The notes below the pieces were generated by a model that was not told the DNA's origin, searched no databases, and saw only the letters and a program-made list of their open reading frames with translations. From positions 51,397,057 through 51,461,056 of the forward strand of contig CM035236.1 of NCBI GenBank assembly GCA_020226215.1: DNA of 64,000 bases, given 5' to 3'. Below are positions 26,436-39,350 of this stretch, piece by piece (position 1 is the stretch's first letter; every line of letters starts with the position of its first letter). The translations under genes were made by a program, and so were the position numbers. The DNA is from Sindora glabra. Taxonomy: Eukaryota; Streptophyta; Magnoliopsida; Fabales; Fabaceae.

Positions 26436-27553
26436 GGTTATATTACATTCTAGATACCTATAATTTTAACTTTTTTATCTTGAATGAGGTACCTATAGTT
26501 TCACATCATTTTTAATTGGATACTTGCTATCAAACTTTCATCAATTTTTTTCTAGCCAGCTAATGGCACACTAGCAAGGCTTTTAAATTTCCTTCATGGA
26601 TCTAACTTATAAAACCATATTAGAAAATACTTAGATATTAACTCTAAGTTGTTAGCCTCACTTTAATCCCTAAATTTGCCCTTAATATGTACACCATCTT
26701 TGTACTCATGCTTGGAGCTTTTTGTTCATGCTGAGAGCTTCATAAAGTATCAAAATGGGGGAGTTTTTTGTCACTTAGGAGAGCAATGACACCTTAAGCT
26801 CTAAAAAATCCCTTTTTCTGCTTTTTCTCTACTTCCTTTCCTTTTGGGATGGAAAGCTGATTGAAAATGTGAATCTCTAGCATGTTACATTCCTCTTTTA
26901 GCTCTTACAACACCAAAAATATAACTAATGTAAGGAAAAACTAGTCTTTGCTCCATGAACATACAAAGCATTCCAACCTATAGAGTTTTTATGACCTAAA
27001 TCTTGTCCATTTCCATCCATTTATAGACCTAGAAGAGGCTCTAAAATATTTAAAACTAATGATGAAAATTTCATTATATCAATTAAGGATTCACTTCCAA
27101 GATGTAAACTATTCATTTATAACAATCTCAAGGGAAAGTCCTGCCTTTTAGTTTCACCATTCACTCCACTAAATCCAATATATGACTACAATTTTGGTTT
27201 CATTGTGAGAAAATGAATAATTTAAAAATGAACAAAAGGAATAAGAAAAAAAAAGAAGAACACTAAAATAGAGTTAAAGCCAAAAAAATGATTGTATTTC
27301 ATTTGCCTATTTTATATATAATAAATATTCTAGTATTTTCTAACATGGCTTTATGAGTTAGATCCATATAGGAAATTTAAAAGCCATGTTAGCATGCCAT
27401 TAGCTAACTAGAAAAAATTTGATGAAAGTTCAAGGATAAGTATTAAATTAAAAATAATGTGAAACTAAAGGTACCCAATTCAAAAAATTTTCATTATAAG
27501 TACCTAGATAAAGAAAAACTTGAAATTATAGGTACCTAAAGTGTAACTTAACC
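26436..27553. mobile_element. non-autonomous Mutator-like element with about 200-bp TIRs
   Basis: The outer bases GGTTATATTACATTCTAGAT (26436 on) and the reverse complement of the right end (GGTTAAGTTACACTTTAGGT) start long imperfect TIRs that continue for about 205-225 bases. Shared blocks include GGTACCT, AGTTTCACAT, AACTTTCATCAA, AGCTAATGGCA and GGCTTTTAAATTTCC. Flanking 9-mers are TTTTAAAAA (26427-26435) and TTTTAAAAT (27554-27562), 8 of 9 matching, which fits the Mutator superfamily. The interior (26640-27330) is less AT-rich than the surroundings but has no long open frame, so it is non-autonomous or carries captured DNA. Confidence 0.8.
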
Positions 27554-27562
27554 TTTTAAAAT

Positions 27563-28316
27563 ATGACTTTACATTTTTTTTATACATGGAATGTCATTTG
27601 AGATTTCATTTAAGATCCACATACCTAATACATGAACATGTAACATGGAAGAATGCACTATCAATAGTTCTTCAATTATAATATTTCTTGAAATATTAAT
27701 AAAGGAGTGAATAAACAACTTGCTTAGTAAAGTAAAAGCCTAGTTAAACTTGCATGAAAAAACTTATTGTCCTTACATACGCAATAAGCATATAAACATA
27801 TATACTTATAACTGTGGAAAGTATATATATTTATCTCATAATTAGAGAAAATACATGCACTTATAGTTGGAAAAAAACTCATAATTAAAGAAATATTGAT
27901 ATTCATACTTATGTAACTAAAAACTCATTATTGGTATTTTTTATTTTATTGTTTGATACTTTCTTTAAATTAGATTAGTTTAACGAAAAACTATATTTGA
28001 AAACTTAGCATATAAAAATTGCATAACTTCCATAATCTTGAATAGTATCCTAGAAAAATTTGTGATGTTATCATATTTCCATGAATTTGGCTTAAAAGGC
28101 AATTATGGTATGGCATTCATAGTTAATCCTAATGCAATATATCATAAACCATTTGGTACTGACTTGATTATTAGTTATTTCTTACACTAGCTAGGTTTTA
28201 TTGCCATTGCATTTAGGTGAACCATGTCAAGCTCAATGTCACACTTACTCAATCATTACCATGCTTTCAGGTAATTCACATTAAGTTTCATCCTTAAAAC
28301 ATCTACATAATGCACC
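27563..28316. other. AT-rich DNA between transposons, nothing recognised
   Basis: A 60-codon minus-strand frame at 27724-27906 has no recognisable motif. No TIR or LTR boundary was seen. Confidence 0.4.
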
Positions 28317-28321
28317 TTTTA

Positions 28322-28581
28322 TGTCATGACTCGAACTCAATTGTGATTGATATGGATCCTGATATTTGATTTCTACCAATCTTACCACTAATTTCTTCAA
28401 TTTTACCCAATAGAATCTACTTCCATGAGAACTCAAATTATACTATAAATTCTTACAAAAAAATGGATAGAGTTTTCCCTATTTTTCAGGCTTTTCCAAG
28501 AGCCACTCGCCCTAAATTATAAAACATGTATATTCTCATATATAATAGCATGTTCACCATACATATTACTATACAACCTCA

Positions 28582-28634
<53 letters not shown>

Positions 28635-31600
28635 TAAATAATTCAACACATCAAGTGTTGAATAAATATAATTTATATATGTATACCCCAATCCTAATCC
28701 TAATCCTAATCCAAATGTTAGAATCCTTCAACTAGGTCATCTTTAATTCTTTATAGATGCAGTAAAGCTCAAACATTTTTATCTTAACTTGAAAATATTG
28801 AAAAATAAATGGAATGAGTTATGAGAACTCAGTGAGCATATATCTTTCACTATTAAATCTTAATTCACTTATAATAGATGATTATTTGATAATTAAATGT
28901 TTGATTAAAGAAACAAATATAATTTAAACTCCCTAAATTCCTGAAACGTACAAAACCAAGTCTCGGATTGGATGTCCACTTCCACATAACTTACATTTTA
29001 TATTTCACATTGCAAATCATGGTAATCTCAACTACCATTCATACTCAATATTATTATCATATCATACACAACTCATTCTGGGTAAGTGTCACATACATAA
29101 ATAACTATTAAAGTTTAATCACATCTAATCATCACAATCACATTAATAAGAGATATTCAATCACAAACAAATTTCATACCATATCATAATGCATATTAAT
29201 CATAATAAGAAGATATGCATTCACCTTTTGTCTCTCGGGTTAACCTTATATCCTTTACAAGCTGTTTATCCTTATTCCTCTAAGGTTTGCTTTATACCCT
29301 CTATAAGTTGTTGCTAGAAATTCCCCATTCAGCTTTCACATTATCGCCTTATTACATTTCTCATTTCAAATGCCACTCATGACATATTTCACATCATAAT
29401 ATGCACACTAGAGCTCAACCTCACAAATTATAAGATTCAATGCAATATTAACACAAGGTAATCATTCTATTCTCATAGGACAAATCAAAATATATGACAT
29501 AATATATATATATCAACACCATACATTCTTGCATGGGCACAAGAATAAATCTATATTCACTCAGTATCTTATAATTTCATAATCTACTATGTTACTAGAC
29601 ATTAATAAGTAAGAATATAAAACCAATCATAATACATATATAATTTGTTATGACATTCCTATCACGATCACTCAACAGTTGATAATACCATTCATATACT
29701 TTACAACCTATCATTCTCTTTGATAGATAATTATTCACTCATCGTATGTATCATTTTCAAAATTTTCATACATAACCACCTAATTAATTTCATAGTACAT
29801 ATTATGATTCACAGTTACATTATTTAAGATTCATAAATAAACAAATACATGACCTATATCATTTATAGGAAGAATTTTAATACATAGTATTTAAACACTT
29901 TAATATTGAAATATTAAATTAGAGTAGGATATATACTCACCTAATAGCATTCACTCGCTTTGAAGATCTTCAAATACCTCGCCCTTATCTTCTATTCTTT
30001 CCTATTTTACAATTTATAATGATAATTTATAAATATAGGATAACTTCTTATTTTCCTTTTAATTTCACCGTTCTAGCTTTATTCCATAATCATGTCAACA
30101 CTTAAATTCAGTAACTTCTAACATATCCTAATGGGAACTTATGAAATCAAAACACTGCATTTTAATAATTTTCTTGCATTAACCTTGAATATTAAAATAT
30201 TAACTTTATGATTTAAATATACTTTAAGTATATCAACTTAATATACTAGTACTAGAGCCTCAAACCATCATTTCATCAAGGTCTTACCAAGTTTTTTTAA
30301 AATAGGATGTTAAACTAAGGGTTCTTTGGATTGAGCTTAGATTTTCCATAATATCAAAATATAATGCTCTAGAATAACTTCAATCATATATTCCTATCAT
30401 TTTGTAGCATAAGAATTTTATTTTCTAAAAATATCACTAAGAATCCATAACATAAATAAAATGGGTCTTGCTTAGATCAAGTTAAAACCTCTCAAGATGT
30501 GAAAATATAGTGCTTCATAATTACTCTAATCATAACATTTTAGCATTCTTTTTTTTAAAATCATTACTGTATATTTTAAGCACACATAGAAAATGGGTTT
30601 TCCAGATCATGCATGGATCTTTCAAATTAATAGGATGTAATGCTTTATATACATTTTAATCACCTTATTTTAGCACTTTATAACATAAAAGTCACATTTT
30701 TCTAAGCTATCATCACATATCTTAATTATATATATATAAATGGGTTCTGCCTAGATCAGCTCAAAATCTCAAGAATATAAAGGCATCAAAGTATAGATCC
30801 ACTCACTTCTATTTTCCAAATAGCTTGTTGGAGCTTATTGATGGCAAGGATACACTGCGACATTAATAGAATGGGGGAGAAAGGCAATAGCTCATTAATG
30901 GTTCTTCTAGCTGCAACTCAGTGGCTTCTCAACCATACCAACAGTGAGAGGAATAAGGATAAAGGAAGAGCACCTGGAAAAGTTATCGAAAGCTCGTCGG
31001 AAAAAGCTTCCTGACCAAATCACTTATTTTCAATCTACCATAAGGAGAAATTAACACTTATGGAATTTCTCGAGCTCCCTATAAGCTATCAATGACTGCT
31101 ACTAGCCATGATTAAGAAGGCTAACGGTGGTGTAACATGACTGAAGGGGAAAAGGGTATCACTGGGAATGAGAGGAAAAAGAAGAAAGAGAGAGAGAGAC
31201 ATGCTAGAAAATAAGAAAGAAAAGAGAGAGGAGAGAAGAAAAAGAAGTTGTGGGCAATGATCTAGTGCTTCTCGCACTGTGTGAGCTCATATCTCTTTTA
31301 AAATCCTGATTGTTTAGTTCAAACTGAAGTCAATCTTAACCATACACCCATTTTTTAAGACCCATTTTCATATAGATTCACTTCCCACCTTATTAAAATT
31401 CTAATTTTGTATTTTAAATAATTATTATAAAATTACTTTATTAAATCATGAGTACACATATATTTATGACAAATATCATCCTCCAATACACCTTAAGTTT
31501 CAAAATATTCTCATAAATTTATAAATATTTAATGGAATAATATATATATTATTCATCTATTAAAACTACATCTACTAAAACTAATACTTATAATTTCTAA

Positions 31601-31791
31601 CTTCTCACTTCAAACTTCTAAATGTTTCAATAACATCTAGATATTATTTCTATTATATAAAATCATGCTAGTATTACATTAGTTAAATTCAATTGTTCAT
31701 GCTTAATTATGATTTAACTACTTTTGTTGATATTAAATATTTCAAAGTATGTAGAATAATGAAATTTTAAATAATATTCTAAGGTATTACA
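28322..31791 (-). mobile_element. solo chromovirus-type LTR with perfect 5-bp TSD
   Basis: The ends are TGTCATGACTCGAAC (28322) and GGTATTACA (31783-31791), i.e. TG...CA on either strand. They are flanked by identical TTTTA at 28317-28321 and 31792-31796, the 5-bp duplication expected of LTR retrotransposons. Read on the minus strand it starts TGTAATACCTTAGAATATT and ends GTTCGAGTCATGACA, the form seen in Tekay/Del-type chromovirus LTRs. Its U5-proximal block (AGGGCGAGTGGCTCTTGG...GGGAAAACTCTATCCATT) matches the LTR ending at 37605. Only one LTR is present with no internal region, so it is a solo LTR. A (TA)n tract at 28584-28630 and a GA-rich stretch at 31160-31245 lie inside. Confidence 0.85.
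28584..28630. repeat. (TA)n microsatellite
   Basis: Uninterrupted AT dinucleotides of about 47 bases, inside the solo LTR. A short (CCTAAT)4 run follows at about 28690-28711. Confidence 0.95.
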
Positions 31792-32270
31792 TTTTAGGCA
31801 TCCCTAAACTTACTATACTAAAGTCAAATACATTAACTCATAGACTATAGCTCCATTTCATATAAGTAACTGATAAGTTATTTAATAATTAATAAACTAA
31901 TTGATAGTGATAGATTATAATTAATAAGTAACAACTAATAAGCTAGTATTACAATTTAACTACATAAGTTATTTCTATTATATAAAACCATGCTAGTATT
32001 ACATAAGTTAAATTCAATTGTTCATACTTAATTATGATTTAACTACTCTTGTTGATATTAAATATTTCAAAGTATTTAAAATAATGAAATTTTAAATAAT
32101 ATTCTAGGGTATTACATTTTAGGTATCCTTAAACTACTGTACTAAAGTCAAATACATTAACTCATAGACTATGGCTCCATTTCATATAAGTAACTAATAA
32201 GTTAATTGATAATTGATAAACTAATTAATAATTGATAAATTATAATTGATAAGTAATAACTAATAAGCTA
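31644..32270. repeat. tandem duplication: two 302-bp copies crossing the solo LTR border
   Basis: Copy A 31644-31945 and copy B 31969-32270 are collinear (for example TTATTTCTATTATATAAAA, then CATGCTAGTATTACAT and CTCATAGACTATRGCTCC), with a 325-base period and a 23-base spacer. Each copy contains the last 148 bases of the solo LTR, its flank and about 95 bases of a hAT-like MITE. The duplication therefore occurred after both insertions. Confidence 0.85.
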
Positions 32271-32905
32271 ATTGATTATTTAAAAAATATTTTACAAAAT
32301 GAGCTATTAAACTATCTAAAATTATAAAATGATATAAAAGAACATATTAATAGAAATAGATATATAATTGAAATAATTCATATTTATTAAAAATTAAATT
32401 ATATTAATGTAATTAAGAAGTTTAAAATAAAATAAAATATTTAATATTTAATTAATTATATTTTATAAATTTATATATTTATTTACTTGCATAATTTTAA
32501 TTTCGTTATAATTTTATTATTATTTATAACAAAATTATAATTACTTAAAATATAATTAATTATATTTTATGACATCATTTATTTATTTACATACATATTT
32601 TTATATATTTATAATTTAAAATTAGAATATAATTATGTTAAAATTAATTTAATTATATTTTATAAAAAAATATTTAGATTTATATTATAAAGGATATAGG
32701 CTATAAATTAATAAAAAAAAGATAGATTTAGAAAGAATTTGAAAGGGTAGTAACTTATATGTTATAAACTACTTTAGGTAATTTATTAAATCAGAATTTA
32801 TTTTTTAATAAGTTAGTACAAAAAAATACCTTTAGATACTAGCTTATAACTTATTAATCAGGTTAATAAATTATAAATTAACTTATTTATTAGCTAAATG
32901 GAGCC
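32173..32905. mobile_element. hAT-like MITE with GGCTCCATTT terminal inverted repeats
   Basis: The left end GGCTCCATTTCATATAAGTA and the reverse complement of the right end (GGCTCCATTTAGCTAATAAA) share the first ten bases and then an AATAAGTTAATT...TAATT block. The interior is extremely AT-rich without coding sequence. Flanking 8-mers (TAGACTAT and TATAAATG) match poorly, so the superfamily call rests on TIR style. A truncated copy of the left arm occurs upstream at about 31849-31945 through the tandem duplication. Confidence 0.55.
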
Positions 32906-32913
32906 TATAAATG

Positions 32914-34084
32914 GATATCCTACCATGTCTGCACTTTTTATCATAATAATGATTTTACCTTTAGGCTTAGAATCATTGATTCATGGTTTAAAACTTAAGT
33001 CTCTCCCATTCATCATTCAATTATGTCATTCTAATTATCTTTTTTACTAAGTTATCTCTATTCTAACTATTTATGTCAAAATGATGAAAATACCCTTTGC
33101 TTAAATAAGCAAATAAACATAATGCATACATACATGCTAGGCCAACCAAAAACTTAGACTAATTATTCATTCATGAATATAACAAATAAAAATAAGTAAG
33201 GCTAATTTTGAAAAATAAACACTTACTACACATACATATAATTAAAAAAGGAGTCAATTAGATAAAACTCTTACACATTATAGGAAGAGAATGTTCCTTT
33301 AAAAAACCAAACTCAAAGCTTCCCTCTAAATCTTTGATCTCCTTGTTATTAGAATGAAGATCTCATAAAAACCAAAAAGAAAAAGGAAATTAAAAATATT
33401 AAAAAGAAAATACTAAAGACAAATGAATCAACCTTGCAACCCTATACTCTTACCTTTGGCTTTTACTCTGATATAGTGCCAACTACAACCTATTTCTAAA
33501 AGTTCTTCTCTTTCAAATAACCGTAAAGCAAAAAAATAAGATTGTGAAATGCATTAAAGGCCGAACCCCTTATATAGGCTCTTAGGTGTAGTCGATTGAC
33601 TAATTAATTTGGTTTCATGCAACCTTCATGATGCAAAACTTATGTTTAACAATTTAGGTTTCATTTCTCTACGTGCTTTTTTTTTCTCATTTTACTTAAG
33701 CATAAATCATTTTTTTTCTAAAAAATAGAGAAAGTATGGACAACCAGTATTAACTACCCTTCCTAAAAGTTCCCTTAGGAATACTTCTTCATTGCGTAAT
33801 GTTTAGTTTAAATCTATCTATTACCCAAAGGGCGAGCTCATCATTGTTGCTCAAACATATTTTTTACTAGACTTACTTAAGGTATTATACTAGCTTAACC
33901 CATAAAGTTAGTGAATTAAGTACTTGTCAACATTATGCATTTTCAAAACTATTTTCTATGATTTTGAAAATAGAAAACTTAATTTTTCATTTTAAATAGA
34001 AATTATTTATGAGCACCTTGAATTAAATATAAAATTTAAAATTAAATGATAATGCATGTTTTCTAGAAAATCTCATGATTATGA
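32914..34084 (-). mobile_element. probable minus-strand LTR-type fragment
   Basis: On the minus strand a TATATAAGGGGTTCGGCC promoter-like motif (about 33568-33551) is followed by a transcript-leader-like region resembling the U3/R area of the chromovirus LTRs, and 33080-33105 (AATGATGAAAATACCCTTTG) has a U3-like pattern. No LTR termini or TSD were located. There is no coding frame. Confidence 0.3.
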
Positions 34085-34092
34085 CATTTTAT

Positions 34093-34802
34093 CAGGGTGA
34101 AAGTAGGCTAAGTCAAGTTAGGTTTTACCTAAAATAAGTTAGGCTTACATAAAAGAAAAAAATTAGCTTGGTCTAACTTATAAACTTGAGGTAGGCTTAA
34201 AATTTGGTTTAATCTAGTCTACGCATAACTTTTTCAAAGCCTAGCTTATTAGCTTACATAGGCCTATTAGTAATTAATAAATATTATTTAAAAATATTAT
34301 TAGGAGTAAAATTAAGTTGAGTTAAATTGGATTTTGGTATTATCAAGCATAACTTAACTAATATAGAAAGTTGTTTAAGGTTTAACTAATGATAATATTT
34401 TAATTTAAAAATACATCAACTAATTTAAAAATGTAAAGTTGAAAGTTTACTTCAATTTGAACTTGATTTTATCCTAAGATAAATATAAATAACATAATAA
34501 TAATTTTAAATCAATCCTTTAAATAATTATAATATAAGTTAAAATTAATAGAATGAGTGCATGTTAAAATTTTTCATGCACCTTTTATAATGTATATATA
34601 AGTATTATATATTGTATATAATTTAATATACAAAAATATAAGTTAACCTTATAGGCTAATAGATTAAGCTTTAAATAATATAACCTAATCTATTTTGTAA
34701 AATGAATCAAAAGTTTAGCTCAAGCATGTTCAATTTTACAAATAAATTAGGCTATACTAAGTTTTAGAGACCTATAGGCTGAGCATCCTATTTCCACTCC
34801 TA
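34093..34802. mobile_element. hAT-like non-autonomous element
   Basis: The left end CAGGGTGAAAGTAGGCTAAG and the reverse complement of the right end (TAGGAGTGGAAATAGGATGC) are imperfect TIRs of the YAGGRGTGRAARTAGG type common in plant hAT elements. Flanking 8-mers CATTTTAT (34085-34092) and CTTTTCAT (34803-34810) match at 6 of 8. Subterminal repeats of TAGGCTTA/AAGCCTA type are abundant. No open frame. Confidence 0.65.
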
Positions 34803-34985
34803 CTTTTCATAAATATCAAATGATTAAATATTTATGGTTGACTATAGCCTATGATTTAAATTTGGAATTCAATTTTAGATCTCATTTTTTATGCCTATAG
34901 CATTATTGAAAAAACAAATTATTCTTTTAACTTTGAGGTAGTTTATATCTAACATTTATAATTATTAATTTTTGTAATAACTAAT

Positions 34986-37605
34986 TGTAATACTTGAATT
35001 AATATTTTAAGTATTTTCTATTTAAGATCTCGTATTTTTCATGTTTTAAAATATTTATTTTCATTGAACTCATTATTTTAAAAATTATTTTCTATTTAAA
35101 TAAATTTTGAATAATGTAAATTAACTATTAGCATATTTTATTGTTTAAAATGTTATTTATTTTACCTAGAGAATTCAAAAATTTAATATTATTTCTAGTA
35201 ATTTTATAATTATATTTGTTAGGCTAAGGTTTTGTTTCAAAAATTTAATATCAATAATTTCTATAGTGATTTTCCTATAAAGTTGAGACTATTTTAGCAA
35301 TTGTTAGTGAGATGATTTATAAAAAAAAATATATGCATATGTTTAAATGAATAGTTCTCCTAAAAATTTATAGAATTTTAAAATATTTATTCTTGAGCTC
35401 TTGACTCTATTAGGTTATTAAGGAAATTATTGGGGGAATAGAAATGGTGAAAAATTATAATTGGTTTTAACTTAGTAGAATAAGTAAGAAGAAAAAATGG
35501 CTAAGATTAAATTAGATAGGATAGGTGAGCAAGGATAAAAGGTTGGGATTAGAAATGAAGTGAGCTCATGGTGTGCTTAGAACACTTTATTAAAGCCCCT
35601 ATCTCATTTTTATGAGATTTCTTATTTCTCTTAAATTCTTCTTCCTTCTCTGTATTATCTCCATCACTCCCCCTTCCTTTTCTATCTAACCACTACTTAG
35701 TCTTGGAGTATTATCAGTGTTATAGCTTTTTTGACCTTACTTCTTCAACCAATAGTCACTAATTGATGCAAAGGAGAGCCATAGATCGTAGCTCTATAGT
35801 AACAAGCATGGCATTGTTATTCTCATCCAAACCTTAGTACCCAACATTATCTCATTACTAGAGAAGCTCCAACCTCCTAAAGATAGAAGTGGGTCATTTC
35901 AAAACAAAACATCCTAATATTTAGTCTTACAAGAGCTTAATTCAAAGAAATCGCTAATATATGTAATTTTTTATTTCTTGGAATAATGTTAAAAATATAA
36001 GAAATTTGTAATTCTAGTTGCTAGAATAGCATAATTAAAGTTGAGAATAGAAATTTTTAGGAAAATATAGTTAATAATAGAATACTTATAACTTTGCCTT
36101 TATAAACTAATGAGTAAGAGAAAAAGAAACAATGAATGTGATGCTACAGGATTCCTAGAGGAAATTAGTATCTTGAGGTAAGTATATATCTATCCTAAAA
36201 TACTATTTTATTTAATTTTTATGCATATTTCCTTTTACCATGTACATAGATTACATAGTCATACTATTACAAAATTCTATGGATGTAGTTGGAACTTTAA
36301 ATATACTTGCACATAGAAATTTATTATTGTAATTATCTATTGTAATTTAAATTACTATAATGCTCAATGGTGTTGCTTGTGCATTAAATATATTTCTTGT
36401 GAACTATTATTATATTACTTCTTTGGGGCTATACAATAAAGGTATGGCATTACTGTTGATGGATTAAAATATATTCTAGTAATATGCATTCAAATTTGGT
36501 AATTATTATTGAATAGAAAGTTTATCACCTTGCATGAGAGGTATAGATATGTTGTTTGATATTATTATAATTATATTGAGAATGTGTTGATGGGATAAAC
36601 TATGAATTGTGATATACCATAAATAATACCATTGGACAAGATTGATGAGATGAGATAGGGGTGATTATGATATATGATTAATATTGGATGTTAGAAATTA
36701 GTTATAAGAAGATAAGGTAGACCTTAAAAGGATAAGGATGGATTTGTAAGGGGATAAGTTTGATTAAGAGGTACAAGAAGACTTAGTTGCTTTTCATTCT
36801 CTTATTTATATTCTTTATAGTTGTTTGTGTGATAATGAAATTATAGATGCATTACAATATTAATTTCAAATACATGGTGACATGAGCACTTTATTGGTTA
36901 ATACTTCATATATGAAGAATTAATTAAGGTTTTAATTCATTCTAGACATTTTTTGTTTTTCTCTTATTTGAATGTACAGGATTTTAAAATTGTTTAGTTG
37001 TGAAAACCTTCTTCGGTATCATGACTCTATTCTTTGTTTGTGGAAGTTTTGAAACAAATATGGGTAGAGGAATATGATGATTAAATTAGCTACAAATTAA
37101 ATAAGTTAGGTATGGAATCCATTAAAATTTCTATAGACTAATTAGTTTATTCTTCATTAAATATATGATTGATAGATATACACTCACTAGGTTTTATAAA
37201 TCATCCCTTCTTTATTTTAAATATTTTTAAGAATTTAACTTGAATGTATCAAGTTATGTTACTTTCTTGGAGGTATAAAGCACTCATAGAAGAATTTGAC
37301 AATTGGAGTATAACTTTTTGTGGATATATTTGGATAATAGTGTGCAATTTGTTTATTTTCACATATTTTGTCTTAGTATTTGTTAGTTATGTCATAGGTT
37401 TTAAACTTAGGGCAAGAGATCCTACTAAGATGTTTGTAAATAGAGAAAACTTTATCCATTCTTTTTCTGAAAAATTTATATCCTAATTTAATCCCTTAAA
37501 AAATAAAATATTTCTATTGGATCAAGGTTTGCATGATCTAGTAGTTATACTGGTAGAATCGATTACTAAGCTCTGTGTAGGTCACGATTTAGATGGATCA
37601 TGACA
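34986..37605 (+). mobile_element. candidate solo chromovirus-type LTR
   Basis: It starts TGTAATACTTGAATTAATAT and ends GGATCATGACA (37605), both forms matching the solo LTR at 28322-31791 read on its own strand. Internal matches are collinear: CACTCACTAGGTTTTATAAATCATCCC (37180-37207) versus the CTCACTGAGTT block of the other LTR, and GGGCAAGAGATCCTACTAAG followed by AGAGAAAACTTTATCCATT (37410-37460). Flanking 5-mers are CTAAT and TTGAT (3 of 5; both differences are transitions). No primer site follows, so it is read as an old solo LTR. Confidence 0.6.
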
Positions 37606-37610
37606 TTGAT

Positions 37611-38630
37611 CAAACATATTCATAAATAGTAAATTACACTTTTGAACCTAATTACAATTTACCACTTAAGAACCTAATTATAAGAAATTAAATATTAGGA
37701 CAAAATTATATGCTTAAAGTAGATAATATACATCATAAATGATAGTTAAAAATAATTTTGCTAATAAGTAGTTATATCAATTAATATAAAAAATATATGC
37801 ATTCATACTTTAGTTCACACAAACATATAATTTTGTTTAATTTTATTAAAAAATAATGTATATCTGCATATTATAATGCATATTGATTTGTATTTTACAT
37901 TAATATTTCATTGTTATTATTGTTAATCATATCTCACTTTGTTTTTTTTATTTTATATATTTATATTACCATTTAATTTTATTAATATGTTGTATATATA
38001 CAATTTATTATTATTAAATTATTAAATATTATAAAATGATGTTAAAATTATTTGAAAAATATTTACATTATTAAGAATAACATAAAATGTATTCCATTAT
38101 ATTTAAAATATAAATTTGAAATATTTAAATTCAAATTATTTCTATATATAAAGTATATCTAAAAATAAAATTATTTCATAAATTAATATAGATTATATAA
38201 ATCAATAAGATGTATACTTATAAATGATTATCTTTTTTAAAAAAATTGACTATAAAATACGTATGTTTTCAAAAAATAAAATATATTATATATTTTCATT
38301 TTAATTAGTGAAATTCATACAAATACCTAATAAAATTTTATTTTTAATTTTATATTGTATAAAGTTGAGATTAATACAAAAATATAAATTTGGTTTACTT
38401 TTATAAAAGAGAATCAAATCCATCACATATATAAATATATTATAATAATTTATTAATAATAAATAATTTTAAAAATATTAATATTTATAATAAATTATAA
38501 AAATACTCCTTTATATAGAATTAATTTTGTATTTAAAATAAATATTGATTTGTTCGTCTATCTTTGGTCTCTAGTAGTATATACATCACTGCTTCTATAA
38601 TGAATTGGGTGTCGTCCGTGTATTGTATGA
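37611..38630. other. AT-rich DNA, nothing recognised
   Basis: Almost pure A/T with short TTATTA/ATAATA repeats. A slightly GC-richer spot at 38560-38620 shows no motif I can name. Confidence 0.4.
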
Positions 38631-38634
38631 ATGA

Positions 38635-39350
38635 ATATTTATTTTAATAATATAATATTATAATTAGATAAAAATTTGATTAATATATAAATAATAACCT
38701 TAAAAAAGTTTATTTTTTTCACTGATTTTACCTAGTATTTAAGTAAGTAATTAATTTAACTTTAAATATTGTATTAATTTGATATCATTTTTTAATATAA
38801 TAATTATCATTAATATTAATATTAATATTAATATTTAATAACATAATTTATGATAAGAATAGTTTTTTTAATAGTAATATATTTTTTATTTATCATCTTA
38901 CTGTATAAAATAAACTTTTAATATTATAGATAAATATTTATTTTAATAATATAATATTATAATTATGTATTAATTATTTATAAAGAGGGTTAGATAAAAA
39001 ATTAATTAATATATAACTAATAACTGTAAGAAAAAAATCATCTTTCTAACCTTAAGATATTTGAAAGAGAAAGTATCTAATAAAATAGAAATTGAAAAAA
39101 ATTTAAGGGAGGAAAAAAGTCATCTCTTCACTCATTTTACTTAATATTTAAGTAGATAATTAGTTTTAAATTTATTTTACTAAAAAATTAATTTTGAATC
39201 CAAACATCACATTAACTAGATACCATTTTCAAGATAATTATTATCATTAATATTAATATTTAATAACATGATTTATGATAAGAATAAATTTCTTTTGTAG
39301 TGGCAATATAATATATTTTTTATTTGCCACTTATAGAATAAAATAAATTT
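38635..39350. repeat. diverged tandem duplication (about 300-bp and about 415-bp units)
   Basis: ATATTTATTTTAATAATATA starts at 38635 and again at 38934. Matching blocks then follow in order: AGATAAAAA...TTAATATATAA, CACTSATTTTACYTARTATTTAAGTA, ATTATCATTAATATTAATATT, TTTAATAACATRATTTATGATAAGAATA and ATAATATATTTTTTATTT. Copy 2 has about 110 extra bases (about 39010-39120). No coding content. Confidence 0.75.

Noticed and set aside
28690..28711. (CCTAAT)4 run resembling telomeric repeat
   Set aside because: The plant telomere unit is CCCTAAA; this is a 6-base variant, short, and inside an LTR.
31089..31277. Minus-strand Ser/Leu/Phe-rich frame
   Set aside because: It is produced by a GA-rich tract inside the solo LTR.
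37244..37486. 80-codon open frame with hydrophobic middle
   Set aside because: It falls in the U5 part of a chromovirus-type LTR whose relatives do not keep the frame open.
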